Notes: generated by a model not told the origin, from the letters alone. Positions 1 through 9,070 are shown, counted from the stretch's first letter. The stretch: 64,000 nucleotides of DNA from Microtetraspora sp. NBRC 16547 (GCF_030268965.1 NZ_BSSE01000022.1:62001-126000), one strand, 5' to 3'. Numbers and translations: made by a program.

Positions 1-1030
1 CACCGCCCTGCTCGTCCTCCTGCTCGCTCCGGAGGCGTACCTGCCGCTCAGGGCCATGGGCACCAAGTTCCACGCCTCGGTCGAGGGCGTGGCCGCCGCC
101 GACGAGGCGTTCGCCCTGCTCGCCCCCACCGCTGAGGACCGGAGCGCCCAGGACCTGAGCACCCAGGGTCAGAACGGTCCCGGCGAGAACGGCCAGGCAC
201 GGCCGACCACCACACAGACCGCGCCGATCACACAGGCCAAGATCACACAGACGCAGATCACCCGGGCGGCGCAGGGGCAGAACGGCCAGGTGGCGGTCAC
301 CCGGCCGGGGCCGCCGCCGGACCGCGCGCCGGAGATCCGGCTGGAGCATGTGACGGTCCGCTATCCCGGCCGTGACCAACCCGCACTCGACGACGTGTCA
401 CTCGTCGTCGCGCCCGGCGAGCGGGTCGCGCTCGTCGGGGAGAGCGGCGGCGGGAAGAGCACGCTGCTGCACGTGCTCCTGGGGTTCGTCACGCCGTCCG
501 AGGGCCGGGTGCTGGTGGACGGCGTCGATCTGGCCACCCTCGATCTCGACGACTGGCGCCGAAGGCTGGCCTTCGTGCCGCAGCGGCCGCATCTGTTCGC
601 CATGTCCGTCGCGGACAACATCGGGCTGGGCGGCACCGCCTCACCCGACCTGATCCGTACGGCCGCCGCCTCCGCGCAGGCGGCCGGGTTCGTGGAGGCG
701 CTGCCGGAGGGCTACGACACGGTGCTCGGCGAGCGCGGCGTGAACCTGTCGGCGGGACAGCGCCAGCGGGTCGCCCTGGCCCGCGCGTTCTGCCGTCCCT
801 CCGCTGACGTCCTGCTGCTCGACGAGCCCACCGCGCGCCTGGACGGCCGCAGCGAGGCGGCCGTGGTGGTGGCCACCCGCACGCTGGCCGAGGGCCGTAC
901 CGCCATCGTGGTGGCGCACCGCCCCGCGATGATCGGCCTGGCCGACCGGGTCGTCCGGATCGGCGCCGGCCGGGTCGTCCAGGACCGCCAAGCAGACGCC
1001 CTCGCGGCGGAGAGGGGCGATGCCCGATGA
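1..1030 (+). CDS. cydD: CydD, thiol reductant ABC exporter subunit (5' truncated by window edge)
   Basis: This is the C-terminal part of one half of the heterodimeric CydDC exporter, which moves cysteine/glutathione-type reductants across the membrane and is needed for cytochrome bd assembly. The reading frame is open from base 2, so the first ATG at 56 is internal: the codons before it read like the end of the CydD membrane domain (LLLAPEAYLPLR). The ATPase domain shows Walker A GESGGGKST near base 437, signature LSAGQRQRV and Walker B VLLLDEPTARLD. It overlaps cydC by 4 bp (ATGA), so the two are translationally coupled; cydAB probably lies just outside the window. A linker of about 70 residues between the membrane and ATPase domains is unusually rich in Gln, Thr and Asn, with short repeats. 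Family and position give high confidence. Confidence 0.88.
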   Translation, partial: TALLVLLLAPEAYLPLRAMGTKFHASVEGVAAADEAFALLAPTAEDRSAQDLSTQGQNGPGENGQARPTTTQTAPITQAKITQTQITRAAQGQNGQVAVTRPGPPPDRAPEIRLEHVTVRYPGRDQPALDDVSLVVAPGERVALVGESGGGKSTLLHVLLGFVTPSEGRVLVDGVDLATLDLDDWRRRLAFVPQRPHLFAMSVADNIGLGGTASPDLIRTAAASAQAAGFVEALPEGYDTVLGERGVNLSAGQRQRVALARAFCRPSADVLLLDEPTARLDGRSEAAVVVATRTLAEGRTAIVVAHRPAMIGLADRVVRIGAGRVVQDRQADALAAERGDAR

Positions 1031-2826
1031 CCGGCGCCGACATCAGCACCGGCACCAGCACGAGCACCCGCGCGGGCGTTCGCGCCGACACCCCGGGATC
1101 CCTGCTCCGCAGGACGATCCTCGGCCCGGGGATGGCCCGCAGGCTGGTCGTCGCCGCTCTCGCCGGCTCGGCCGCCGACCTCGCCGGGGTCGCGCTGATC
1201 GCCTCGGCGGCGTGGCTGATCACGCGGGCCGCCGAGCAGCCGCCGCTGACCGCGTTGTCGGTCGCCATCGTCGGGGTGCGCGCGTTCGCGACCGGCAAGG
1301 GCGTGCTCCGTTACGCGGAGCGGCTCACCGGGCACGAGGTGGCGCTGCGGGCGCAGGCGAGCACGCGGGAGCGGCTGTACGAGTCGCTCATCCCCGCCGG
1401 GCCGCTCCGGCAGCGCGGCGCCGACCTGCTCAGCCGGATGGTGGACGACACCGAGGCGGTCCAGGACCTGCTGGTGCGCTGCCTGCTGCCCGCGGTCGCC
1501 GCCCTGCTCACCGGGATCGCGGCCGTCGTCATCGGGGCGTTCCTGCTGCCCGCGGCCGCACTCGTGCTCGCCCTGGGCCTGCTGCTTACCGGTGTGCTCC
1601 TGCCCGCAGGCACGGGCGCCGCCGCCCGCCGCTGGTCGGCCAGGATCGCTCCCGCGCGGGCCGACCTGGCCGCCCGGGTGGCCGACCTGGTGCACGGCGC
1701 GGCCGACCTCGCCGCGTACGGAGCGAAGGAACGGGCCCTCGCGGACGGGATGGCGGCGGACGCCCGCCTTGCCACGCTGGAGCGGGGGCAGGCCAGGATC
1801 AACGCCACGGCCCTCGGGCTCGGGGTCCTCCTCCAAGGGGCGACCGTCGCGACGGTGGTGCTGGTCGCGCAGGCGGCCGAGCTGGGCCAGGTGGCGACGG
1901 CCGTACTCGCCCTGACGTCGCTGGTCTCCTTCGAGCCGGTGCTGCCGCTCGCCGCGGCCGGTGAGCGCTTCGCGGGCGTCACCGCCGCGCTACGCAGGCT
2001 CGCGGAGATCCAGGCGACCCCGGTGATGGTGGCGGAGCCGGCCAGTCCCGCGCCTCCGCCGGAGGCGCCGGTGACCGTGGAGGTGCGGGACCTCGTCGTC
2101 CGTCACGGCGATCGCGGTCCGGCGCTCGACGGCGTCAGCCTGACGCTCACTCCGGGCCGAAGGGTGGCGATCGTCGGGCCGAGCGGCGCGGGGAAGAGCA
2201 CCCTGCTGTCCGCGCTGATGAGGACTGTGGACATCGAGTCCGGAGATATCCGGATCAATGGGGTCGACGTTCGGTCGTACACCACGGACGACGTCCGGGC
2301 CACGATGACCGGCCTGACCCAGGACCCGTACGTCTTCCAGGCGTCGTTCCGCGACAACCTGCGGCTGGCCGGGCCGGAGGCATCCGAGGACGAGTTGGCC
2401 CAGGCCGTACGGCGGGCCCGGCTGGACGCGTGGGCGCACCGCACGGGATGGGACACGGTGCTCGGCGAGGACGGTCGCACGGTGTCGGGCGGCCAGCTCC
2501 AGCGCCTGGCGCTCGCGCGGGCTCTGCTCTTCGACCCGTCCGTGCTGCTGCTCGATGAGCCCGCGGAGTCACTGGACGAGGAGACGGCCGACGCGCTGAC
2601 CGCCGATCTGCTCGATGCGACACGGGGCCGGACGACCTTGCTCGTCACCCACCGCCTGCGCGGCCTGGAGCAGGTCGACGAGATCGTGGTCCTCGAGGAG
2701 GGGCGGGTGGCGCAGCGCGGCACGCACGCGGAGCTGGTGACGGCGCCCGGCTACTACCGGGATCTGTGGGAGTCGGAGACGCTGACCGCATCGTCCCGGT
2801 CGTCGTCCCGGACCTCCACCGGATGA
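1027..2826 (+). CDS. cydC: CydC, thiol reductant ABC exporter subunit
   Basis: This is the second subunit of the CydDC exporter (599 aa): an N-terminal ABC type-1 membrane domain (about residues 30-320) fused to an ATPase domain. The ATPase part shows Walker A GPSGAGKST near residue 382, signature VSGGQLQRL near 485 and Walker B VLLLDEPAESLDEE near 505. The H-loop falls in LLVTHRL. The start ATG lies inside the cydD stop (ATGA), which supports the chosen start and co-translation. Together the proteins export thiols that set the redox state outside the membrane. The gene ends before a strong GC hairpin at 2917-2941 that separates it from the convergent protease gene. Confidence 0.9.
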   Translation: MTGADISTGTSTSTRAGVRADTPGSLLRRTILGPGMARRLVVAALAGSAADLAGVALIASAAWLITRAAEQPPLTALSVAIVGVRAFATGKGVLRYAERLTGHEVALRAQASTRERLYESLIPAGPLRQRGADLLSRMVDDTEAVQDLLVRCLLPAVAALLTGIAAVVIGAFLLPAAALVLALGLLLTGVLLPAGTGAAARRWSARIAPARADLAARVADLVHGAADLAAYGAKERALADGMAADARLATLERGQARINATALGLGVLLQGATVATVVLVAQAAELGQVATAVLALTSLVSFEPVLPLAAAGERFAGVTAALRRLAEIQATPVMVAEPASPAPPPEAPVTVEVRDLVVRHGDRGPALDGVSLTLTPGRRVAIVGPSGAGKSTLLSALMRTVDIESGDIRINGVDVRSYTTDDVRATMTGLTQDPYVFQASFRDNLRLAGPEASEDELAQAVRRARLDAWAHRTGWDTVLGEDGRTVSGGQLQRLALARALLFDPSVLLLDEPAESLDEETADALTADLLDATRGRTTLLVTHRLRGLEQVDEIVVLEEGRVAQRGTHAELVTAPGYYRDLWESETLTASSRSSSRTSTG

Positions 2827-2916
2827 CTCTGCCCCATCGTGATTCCGGCCCAGCACGATCCCCGGCATGATCCCGGCCCGGCACGATTCGGGCCCGGAAC
2901 AGCTCGACCCCCGCCC

Positions 2917-2941
2917 CCGGGCGCCCGTTCAGGGCGCCCGG
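2917..2941. terminator. GC-rich hairpin between convergent genes
   Basis: A perfect 10-bp inverted repeat (ccgggcgccc / gggcgcccgg) with loop gttca lies between the ends of cydC and the minus-strand HtrA-like gene. It has no U-tract, as is common in actinobacteria, and probably serves both directions. The 90 bases before it carry degenerate copies of a GATCCCGGCCC-like word. Confidence 0.6.
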
Positions 2942-2979
2942 TACGGGGGTGTCGTCCCCGAGCAGGACGGCGAGGGGCG

Positions 2980-4263
2980 TCAGCTGGTGCTGCTGTGCTC
3001 GGTCAGGGTGATGGTGACCGTGGAGGGCTTGCCGTTCCGGTTATAGGTCACGGTGATCTTGTCTCCGGGCTGGTGGCGGCGGATGATGCCGACCAGCGTC
3101 TCCGCGTCGCCGACGTTCGTGTCGTCGATCTTGGTGATGAGGTCCGCCTCCTTGAGGCCGGACTTCTCCGCAGGACTGCCCTTGGTGATCGACGCGACGA
3201 CCGCACCGGATGTCTCGCCGGTCGCGTCCGCGACGCTCACGCCGAGGAAGGCGTGCGTCGCCTTGCCCGTCTTGATGAGCTGCTCGGAGACCAGCTTCGC
3301 GGTGTTGATCGGGATGGCGAAGCCCACGCCGATGTTGCCGGAGCTGGAGCCCGACGTCGCGATGGCGGTGTTGATGCCGATCACCTGGCCGGCCGCGTTG
3401 ACCAGCGCGCCGCCGGAGTTTCCGGGGTTGATCGCCGCGTCGGTCTGGATCATGCCACCGATGGTCACCTGCTGGGTCGGCTGCTGCTGCTGCCCCCAGG
3501 GGAAGGGCTGCTGCTGCTGGTCCTGGCCGCCCTCGGTGAGCGTGCGGTCCAGCGCGCTCACGATGCCGGACGTCACCGAGCCTTCCAGACCCAGTGGGCT
3601 GCCGATCGCGAGCACGGAGTCGCCGACCTGGAGCTTGTCGCTGTCCCCGAGGCTGGCCGGGGTGAGGCCGGAGACGTCCTGGGCCTGGATCACCGCGAGG
3701 TCGGTGGCCGGGTCGGTGCCCTTGATCGTGGCCGACGCGGTCGTGCCGTCGCTGAACTTGACGGTGACGATCGAACCCAGCCCGGCATCGGCGACGACGT
3801 GGTTGTTCGTGAGAATCAACCCGTCGGCGGAGAGGATCACCCCCGACCCTTCGCCCCCGCCGGTCCGCGTCCTGACCTTGATCGACACCACCGACGGCTG
3901 GATGGCCTTGGCCACCGCCACGATGGTGTTGCCCGAGCTGTTGGACACGGGCAACACCGGGGACGACACGATGGTCTTCTCACCGCTGAAGCCGGTCGCG
4001 ACGAAGGCCCCCGCGACCCCGCCGCCCAGCGCCATCGCGGCGAGGGCGAGCCCCGCGACCGCCTTCTGCCCACCGCTCCACGCCCGCTTCACGGGCTGCT
4101 GGACCGGGCCCGCGGCGAACGTCGCCGTGTCCCCCTGCTGTGGTGGCGGAGGGTTCTGGCCGTAGGATCCGTACTGTCCGTGCTGAGGCGGGGTGCTCCC
4201 GAACTGGCTCCATCCGTGGCCCGTCGTGTTCTCGTTCTCGGGCGTCCGCTCCTCGGAGCTCAT
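2980..4263 (-). CDS. HtrA/DegP-like membrane-anchored trypsin-type serine protease with PDZ domain
   Basis: This is an envelope quality-control protease of the HtrA/DegP/PepD class (427 aa). A Pro/Gln-rich cytoplasmic N-terminus of about 65 residues leads into one transmembrane segment (residues 67-92), placing the protease outside the membrane. The catalytic triad is visible: His155 in LTNNHVV, Asp188 in DPATDLAV and Ser283 in GNSGGAL. A PDZ domain occupies about residues 325-420 (GSPAEKSGLKEADLI). A Gln-rich insertion (about 247-265) sits before the segment that carries the serine. It lies 89 bp downstream of the acyl-CoA synthetase gene on the same strand, so it could be co-transcribed, though a separate promoter is also possible. 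Confidence 0.88.
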   Translation of the reverse strand: MSSEERTPENENTTGHGWSQFGSTPPQHGQYGSYGQNPPPPQQGDTATFAAGPVQQPVKRAWSGGQKAVAGLALAAMALGGGVAGAFVATGFSGEKTIVSSPVLPVSNSSGNTIVAVAKAIQPSVVSIKVRTRTGGGEGSGVILSADGLILTNNHVVADAGLGSIVTVKFSDGTTASATIKGTDPATDLAVIQAQDVSGLTPASLGDSDKLQVGDSVLAIGSPLGLEGSVTSGIVSALDRTLTEGGQDQQQQPFPWGQQQQPTQQVTIGGMIQTDAAINPGNSGGALVNAAGQVIGINTAIATSGSSSGNIGVGFAIPINTAKLVSEQLIKTGKATHAFLGVSVADATGETSGAVVASITKGSPAEKSGLKEADLITKIDDTNVGDAETLVGIIRRHQPGDKITVTYNRNGKPSTVTITLTEHSSTS

Positions 4264-4352
4264 GGTCTTCCCCCTCGTGGCTGCCAGGTCTTCCGGCTAT
4301 CCGCCGGTACACGTCCACGATGCCAAACGAGCTGTAAGGTCACGCTAAGCGA

Positions 4353-5948
4353 TCAGCGACGTTTCGTGGATTCTCCGTACTCATCCCTTAACAGCCGCTT
4401 GTAGAGCTTGCCCGTGGGATGGCGGGGAAGCTCGTCCCGGAAGTCGACGGACTTCGGGCATTTGTAGTGCGCGAGACGCGATCGGCAGTATTCGATCAGC
4501 TCCGCCGCGAGCTCCGGCCCGGCGTCCGCGGGGTCGGCCGCCTGTACGACGGCCTTGACCGCCTCGCCCATCACCGGATCCGGTACGCCGAAGACGGCCA
4601 CGTCGGCGACCTTCGGGTGCAGCGCGAGGACGTCCTCCGCCTCCTGCGGGTAGATGTTCACCCCGCCCGAGATGATCACGTACGAGCGGCGGTCGGTCAG
4701 GTAGAGGAAGCCCTCCTCGTCCAGGTAGCCGATGTCACCCAGCGTGGTCCAACCCCTGCCCCGCGGGTCCTGCACGGAGCGGGTCTTGTCGGGATCGCCG
4801 TGGTACTCGAACCGAGGGCCGTCGGAGAAGTAGATCGTGCCCTGCCGGCCCGCGGGCAGCTCGTTCCCCTCCTCATCGCAGACGTGGACGACCCCCAGCA
4901 GCGGCCGCCCGACCGTCCCCTTGTGCTTGAGCCAGTCCTCCGGACCGGCGTACAGGAAGCCGTTGCCCTCAGTCCCCGCGTAGTACTCGTGGACGATGGG
5001 CCCCCACCACTCGATCATCTGCTCCTTCACCGGGATCGGGCACGGAGCGGCCGCGTGGATGGCGCAGGTCAGCGAGGAGAGGTCGTAACGCCCGCGCACC
5101 TCCGGGGGCAGTCTCAGCATCGTGATGAACATCGTCGGCACCCACTGGGCGTGCGTGACGCCGTACTCCTCGATGAGCCGCAGGGCCTGTTCGGGATCGA
5201 ACCGCTCCATCACGACCACCGTCGCCCCGAGGCGCAGGAAGGACAGGCAGTAGCGCAGCGGAGCGGCGTGGTACAGCGGCGCGGGCGAGAGGTACACGCT
5301 GTCCGCGCTGGGCGCGAACAGGAACCGGATGAGCTGGAGCAGCGGCCCCGGTGTGTCGAGCGGGGCGCGGGTCAGGGCCGGCTTGACCCCTTTCGGCCGC
5401 CCGGTGGTGCCGGAGGAGTAGAGCATGTCCGAGCCCTGGCACTCGTCCTCGATCGGCGTCGCGGGCTGCCCCGCGACGGCCTCCTCGTACGAGGAGAACC
5501 CGGGCGCGACACCGTCGATCATCAGCCTGACCTCGACCTTGGGCGTGACGTCCGTGACGGAGGCGGCGACGTCCGCGAGTCTGGCCGAGGAGATGAAGAC
5601 CCTGGCGTCGCAGTTGTCCACGATGTCGGCGAGTTCGTCGGCCTGCAGCCGGGAGCTGATCGCGGTGTAGTACAGGCCGGACCGGTGCGCGGCCCAGGCC
5701 ACCACCAGGAACAGCGGATGGTTCTCCAGCATGAAGGCGATCTGGTCGCCCGGCCGCAGGCCCGCCGCGCGGAAGAGATGCGCGAGGCGGTTGGACTCCT
5801 CGTCGAGTTCCCGGTAGGTGACCACGCGGGCGGCGGGCGGGCCGGACGCCGTGGTCTCGGTGTCCTGCAAGCTCGTACCGGCTTCCGAGCTCACGACGAT
5901 CACTGCGGGCTTGTCGGGGGTCAGGGCGGCGACGGCTCCCGGGTGCAT
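4353..5948 (-). CDS. Acyl-CoA synthetase (AMP-forming, FadD-like)
   Basis: This is an ANL-superfamily enzyme (531 aa) that activates a carboxylic acid to an acyl-AMP and then to the CoA thioester. The P-loop-like motif YSSGTTGRPKG is at residues 177-187. The adenylate-binding motif is EYYAGTEG, the hinge region is YLTDRRSYVIISGG, and the C-terminal catalytic Lys is in PTGKLYKR. The family is close to actinobacterial fatty-acyl-CoA synthetases, but the chain length or substrate cannot be read from sequence. The ATG at 5948 has no obvious Shine-Dalgarno. The upstream 50 bp contain AACGGAACGTT, a short palindrome that could be a regulator site. Confidence 0.82.
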   Translation of the reverse strand: MHPGAVAALTPDKPAVIVVSSEAGTSLQDTETTASGPPAARVVTYRELDEESNRLAHLFRAAGLRPGDQIAFMLENHPLFLVVAWAAHRSGLYYTAISSRLQADELADIVDNCDARVFISSARLADVAASVTDVTPKVEVRLMIDGVAPGFSSYEEAVAGQPATPIEDECQGSDMLYSSGTTGRPKGVKPALTRAPLDTPGPLLQLIRFLFAPSADSVYLSPAPLYHAAPLRYCLSFLRLGATVVVMERFDPEQALRLIEEYGVTHAQWVPTMFITMLRLPPEVRGRYDLSSLTCAIHAAAPCPIPVKEQMIEWWGPIVHEYYAGTEGNGFLYAGPEDWLKHKGTVGRPLLGVVHVCDEEGNELPAGRQGTIYFSDGPRFEYHGDPDKTRSVQDPRGRGWTTLGDIGYLDEEGFLYLTDRRSYVIISGGVNIYPQEAEDVLALHPKVADVAVFGVPDPVMGEAVKAVVQAADPADAGPELAAELIEYCRSRLAHYKCPKSVDFRDELPRHPTGKLYKRLLRDEYGESTKRR

Positions 5949-5998
5949 AGAACGGAACGTTAATCCGCTCGATCCCGCCTGGGAAGTGTCCGGTCAGG

Positions 5999-6400
5999 TC
6001 ATCGCGCCACCGCGTAAGGGTCGCGCAGCGGCCTGGCCCGACCGGCGAAATCCTCCCTGATGGCCAGCATCTTCGGCCCCGGCGCGTAGAACCGTCCCTT
6101 GGTCTCGCCGTACGGCCGCAGCCAGTCGCGGGACACGAGATCGCGCAGGTCGCGCGCCGCCTGCCCCTGGCTGAGGAGCGGCTCCTCGCCGAACATGATG
6201 GACTCGATGTCCTCCACGCTCGCGTGGTAGCCCTCGATCGAGTTGGACCCCTGGATGGCACGGGCCTGGAGCTGCCGCCGCAGCTGGCCGTCCCAGCGAT
6301 GGGTCTCGGCCAGGCGGTACTTCAGGTCGCGCCGCATCTCCTCGACCTCGCCCAGGACCTTTTCGTCGATCGGGTCGACGATCGGTGTGCCGTACAGCAT
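5999..6400 (-). pseudogene. Remnant of a Fic-domain protein with the catalytic core missing
   Basis: The reading frame (133 aa from the ATG at 6400) begins like the N-terminal region of actinobacterial Fic AMP-transferase proteins, with QARAIQGSNSIEGYHAS and VEDIESIMFGEEPL. It then switches directly into what looks like the C-terminal winged-helix part of the same family (SQGQAARDLRDLV, ETKGRFYAPG). The central Fic domain with HPFxxGNGR is absent, so it cannot AMPylate. The simplest reading is an in-frame internal deletion of a gene roughly three times longer. A start at 6427 would lie inside the palindrome 6415-6456, so 6400 is preferred. It could still make a small DNA-binding or regulatory protein. 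Confidence 0.6.
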
Positions 6401-6414
6401 GACCCCATGACAGC

Positions 6415-6456
6415 ATGGGCGAATCATTCGGTCACTTGACCGAATGATTCGCCCAT
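6415..6456. promoter_or_regulatory. Perfect 20-bp inverted repeat with nested symmetry (operator or terminator)
   Basis: Arm atgggcgaatcattcggtca (6415-6434) is followed by ct and its exact reverse complement (6437-6456). Each arm itself contains CGAATnATTCG, a near-palindrome, so the element is two copies of that word flanking GTCACTTGAC. It lies between the end of metQ and the start of the Fic remnant, both on the minus strand. It could therefore be the terminator of metQ, an operator for the Fic gene, or both. Confidence 0.6.
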
Positions 6457-6480
6457 TCGTGTCCTGGGTTTTGGCCGGGA

Positions 6481-7326
6481 TCAGAAGGCGGGGATGACCG
6501 CGCCCTTGTACTTCTGCTCGATGAACTGCTTCACCTCGGGGCTGGTCAGCAGCTTCGACAGCGTGACGATCCTGGGGTCGTTCTCGTGGCCCTCGGCCAC
6601 CACCAGGCCGTTGGCGTACGGATTGCCCTCGGCCTTCTCCAGGACGAGCGCGTCGCTGTCCGGGTTCAGGTTCGCCTCCATGGCGTAGTTGCCGTTGATG
6701 ACCGCGGCGTCGACGTCCTCGAGCGAGCGGGGCAGCTGGGCGGCCTCCAGCGGCTGGAGCTTGATCTCCTGGGGGTTGCCGGTGACGTCACGCTCGGTCG
6801 CGGCGGTGCCGACGCCGTCCTTCAGCGTGATCACGCCGTTGTCGGCGAGCAGCTTGAGCGCCCGGCCGAGGTTGGTGGCGTCGTTGGGCACCGCGACGGT
6901 CGCGCCCTTCCCGAGCGACGCGACGTCCTTGACCTTCTTGGAGTACAGGCCGAGCGGCTCCAGGTGCACGGAGGTGACATAGCTCAGCTTGGTGCCCTTG
7001 GATGCGTTGAAGTCGTCGAGGTACGGCTTGTGCTGGAAGTAGTTGGCTCCGAGCTGGCCGTCCTGGAGCTGGAGGTTCGGCTGCACGTAGTCGCTGAACT
7101 CCACGATCTCCAGCTTGAGGCCGGCGGCGGGGGCCAGGTTGTCGGCCACGTACTTCACGATCTCCGCGTGCGGCACCGGGCTCACCCCGATCTTGAGCGG
7201 CTCGCTCGCCGCGGCCGTCCCGGAGGCGGCCGCCGGGTCGGAGGAGGAGGACGAGGAGGACGAGCCGCAGGCCGTCAGGCCGAGCGACAGCCCGACGGCG
7301 AGCAGGAGCCCGAACATCTTGCGCAT
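6481..7326 (-). CDS. metQ: MetQ-like substrate-binding lipoprotein of a methionine ABC transporter
   Basis: This is an NlpA/MetQ family lipoprotein (281 aa) that captures methionine (or a related sulfur amino acid) outside the membrane and hands it to MetNI. It has a lipoprotein signal peptide with lipobox LTAC (Cys20) followed by a Ser-rich spacer. Family words include GVSPVPHAEIVKYV near the start of the mature domain, QLGANYFQHKPYLDDFN, and DAAVINGNYAMEANL. The ATG at 7326 is preceded by AAGGAG. It is the last gene of a metN-metI-metQ operon, 125 bp after metI; that gap shows no clear hairpin. Confidence 0.87.
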   Translation of the reverse strand: MRKMFGLLLAVGLSLGLTACGSSSSSSSSDPAAASGTAAASEPLKIGVSPVPHAEIVKYVADNLAPAAGLKLEIVEFSDYVQPNLQLQDGQLGANYFQHKPYLDDFNASKGTKLSYVTSVHLEPLGLYSKKVKDVASLGKGATVAVPNDATNLGRALKLLADNGVITLKDGVGTAATERDVTGNPQEIKLQPLEAAQLPRSLEDVDAAVINGNYAMEANLNPDSDALVLEKAEGNPYANGLVVAEGHENDPRIVTLSKLLTSPEVKQFIEQKYKGAVIPAF

Positions 7327-7451
7327 GGTGTGACCACTCCTTGTGTGAGGAAAACCGGGTGCCGAACCGGGGTCGCCCGACAGACGGGGCGATCGCCGCA
7401 GCGGCGGAAAGTGATGAAACGCGAAAAGGCGCAGGTGGGAGGTCGCGGGTG

Positions 7452-8108
7452 TCAGCGGCGGGTCAGCCTGCGGCTGACAGCGTCGCCGATGCTCTGGACG
7501 GCCTGCACGAGGACGACCAGCACCACGACGGTGACGATCATGAGGGCCGTCTCGAACCGCTGGTATCCGTAGCGGACGGCGAGGTCACCCAGGCCGCCGC
7601 CGCCGATCACGCCCGCCATCGCCGAGTACGAGATCAGCGTGACGACGGTGACCGTCAGCGCGGCGATCAGGCCGGGCAGCGCCTCGGGCAGCAGGACCTT
7701 GGCCACGATCGTGACCCGGCTCGCGCCCATGGCCTGCGCGGCCTGGACGACGTCCCGCCCGACCTCGCGCAGCGCGGTCTCCACCAGCCGCGCGAAGAAC
7801 GGCACGGCGCCGATCGTGAGCGGGACCGCCGCCGCGCCGGTGCCGATGGTGGTGCCGGTGATCAGCCGGGTCACCGGGATCACGGCGATCATCAGCACGA
7901 TGAACGGGAGCGATCGGCCGACGTTGACCACGAGGCCGAGGATCCTGCGGGCGATGGGGGCGGGGAACAGCCCGTCCCTGTCGGCCCCGACCAGGGCGAC
8001 GCCGAGGGGCAGCCCGAACAGGACGGTGAACAGCGTGGACCAGAGGACCATCTGCGCGGTCTGCCCCGTGGCCTCCCACAGCAGGGGTGCCATGTCCGAC
8101 CAGGTCAT
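7452..8108 (-). CDS. metI: MetI-like methionine ABC transporter permease
   Basis: This is the integral membrane subunit (218 aa) of the methionine importer, with about five hydrophobic segments. The ATPase-contact EAA loop is visible as QAAQAMGASRVTIVAKVLLP. Other family words are SLPFIVLMIAVIPVTRLITG and SYSAMAGVIGGGGLGDLA. The ATG at 8108 overlaps the metN stop by 4 bp, so the two are coupled. Length and motifs fit MetI well. Confidence 0.88.
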   Translation of the reverse strand: MTWSDMAPLLWEATGQTAQMVLWSTLFTVLFGLPLGVALVGADRDGLFPAPIARRILGLVVNVGRSLPFIVLMIAVIPVTRLITGTTIGTGAAAVPLTIGAVPFFARLVETALREVGRDVVQAAQAMGASRVTIVAKVLLPEALPGLIAALTVTVVTLISYSAMAGVIGGGGLGDLAVRYGYQRFETALMIVTVVVLVVLVQAVQSIGDAVSRRLTRR

Positions 8109-9070
8109 CGGGACGCCACCTCCACGAGCAGGCCGCGGTCGCGCAGGTAGCCGAGCGCCGCGTCGGACTCCTCACCGGTCAGCCGTACGCGGAGGCGCCC
8201 GGCCGAGACGCCCGCGACGTCCTCCAGGGCGCCGCCGAGGATGTTCACGTCCACGTCGAACTTCCGTACGACCTGGGAGACGACCGGCTCGTCGGCGCGG
8301 CCGGAATAGGAGCCGGTGAAGGTGATCGTCACGCTGCCGGGTTCCGCGGGCGGCAGCGGGAAGAGCTCGTCGGTGAGCCGGGAGCCCGGCGTGGCGAGGA
8401 GCTCGGGGATCGGCCCCGCCTCCTGGATCCGGCCCTCGCTCATGATGGCCGCGGAGTCACAGATCGCCTTGATGACGTCCATCTCGTGCGTGATCAGCAG
8501 GATCGTCAGCCCGAGCTCACGGTTGAGCCGCTTGAGCAGGGCCAGGATCGACTGGGTGGTGCCGGGGTCGAGCGCGGAGGTGGCCTCGTCCGACAGGAGC
8601 ACCGACGGCTCGCCCGCGAGCGCCCGCGCGATGCCGACGCGCTGCTTCTGTCCGCCGGAGAGCTGTGCGGGGTGGGCGCCCGCCTTCCCGGCCAGGCCGA
8701 CCAACTCCAGCAGCTCCTCGACGCGCTTCGCCCGCCGGTCCCGGGGCATGCCCATGATCTCCAGGGGGAAGGCCACGTTCCCGGCGACGGTCCGCGAGGA
8801 CAGCAGGGCGAAGTGCTGGTGGATCATGCCGATGCCCTGCCGCGCGCGACGGAGCTCGCCCTCGCCGAGGGCGGTCAAGTCTCGTCCGCCGACGGTGACG
8901 GTGCCGCCGGTCGGGCGTTCGAGCAGGTTGACGCAGCGCAGCAGGGTGCTCTTCCCGGCGCCGCTCTGCCCGAGCACGCCGAAGATCTCCCCCTTGCGTA
9001 CGTGGAGGTCCACGCCGTCGAGGGCCACGACGGAGCCGTAGGCCTTGCGTAGACCAGACACTTTGATCAC
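8105..9070 (-). CDS. metN: MetN-like methionine ABC transporter ATP-binding protein
   Basis: This is the ATPase subunit (about 321 aa) of the MetNIQ importer. It has Walker A GQSGAGKST, the signature LSGGQKQRVGIARAL, Walker B VLLSDEATSALDP and H-loop LLITHEMD. A C-terminal NIL-type regulatory domain (about the last 75 residues) is where cellular methionine inhibits transport in this family. The start is taken as the GTG at 9070, giving VIKVSGLRKAYG, because GGGGAAG lies just upstream; an in-frame extension to 9118 would add an Arg-rich non-family stretch. It is preceded by a 164-bp leader after the small Cys/Met-rich ORF at 9234-9314, so its expression may be set by attenuation. Confidence 0.88.
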   Translation of the reverse strand: MIKVSGLRKAYGSVVALDGVDLHVRKGEIFGVLGQSGAGKSTLLRCVNLLERPTGGTVTVGGRDLTALGEGELRRARQGIGMIHQHFALLSSRTVAGNVAFPLEIMGMPRDRRAKRVEELLELVGLAGKAGAHPAQLSGGQKQRVGIARALAGEPSVLLSDEATSALDPGTTQSILALLKRLNRELGLTILLITHEMDVIKAICDSAAIMSEGRIQEAGPIPELLATPGSRLTDELFPLPPAEPGSVTITFTGSYSGRADEPVVSQVVRKFDVDVNILGGALEDVAGVSAGRLRVRLTGEESDAALGYLRDRGLLVEVASR

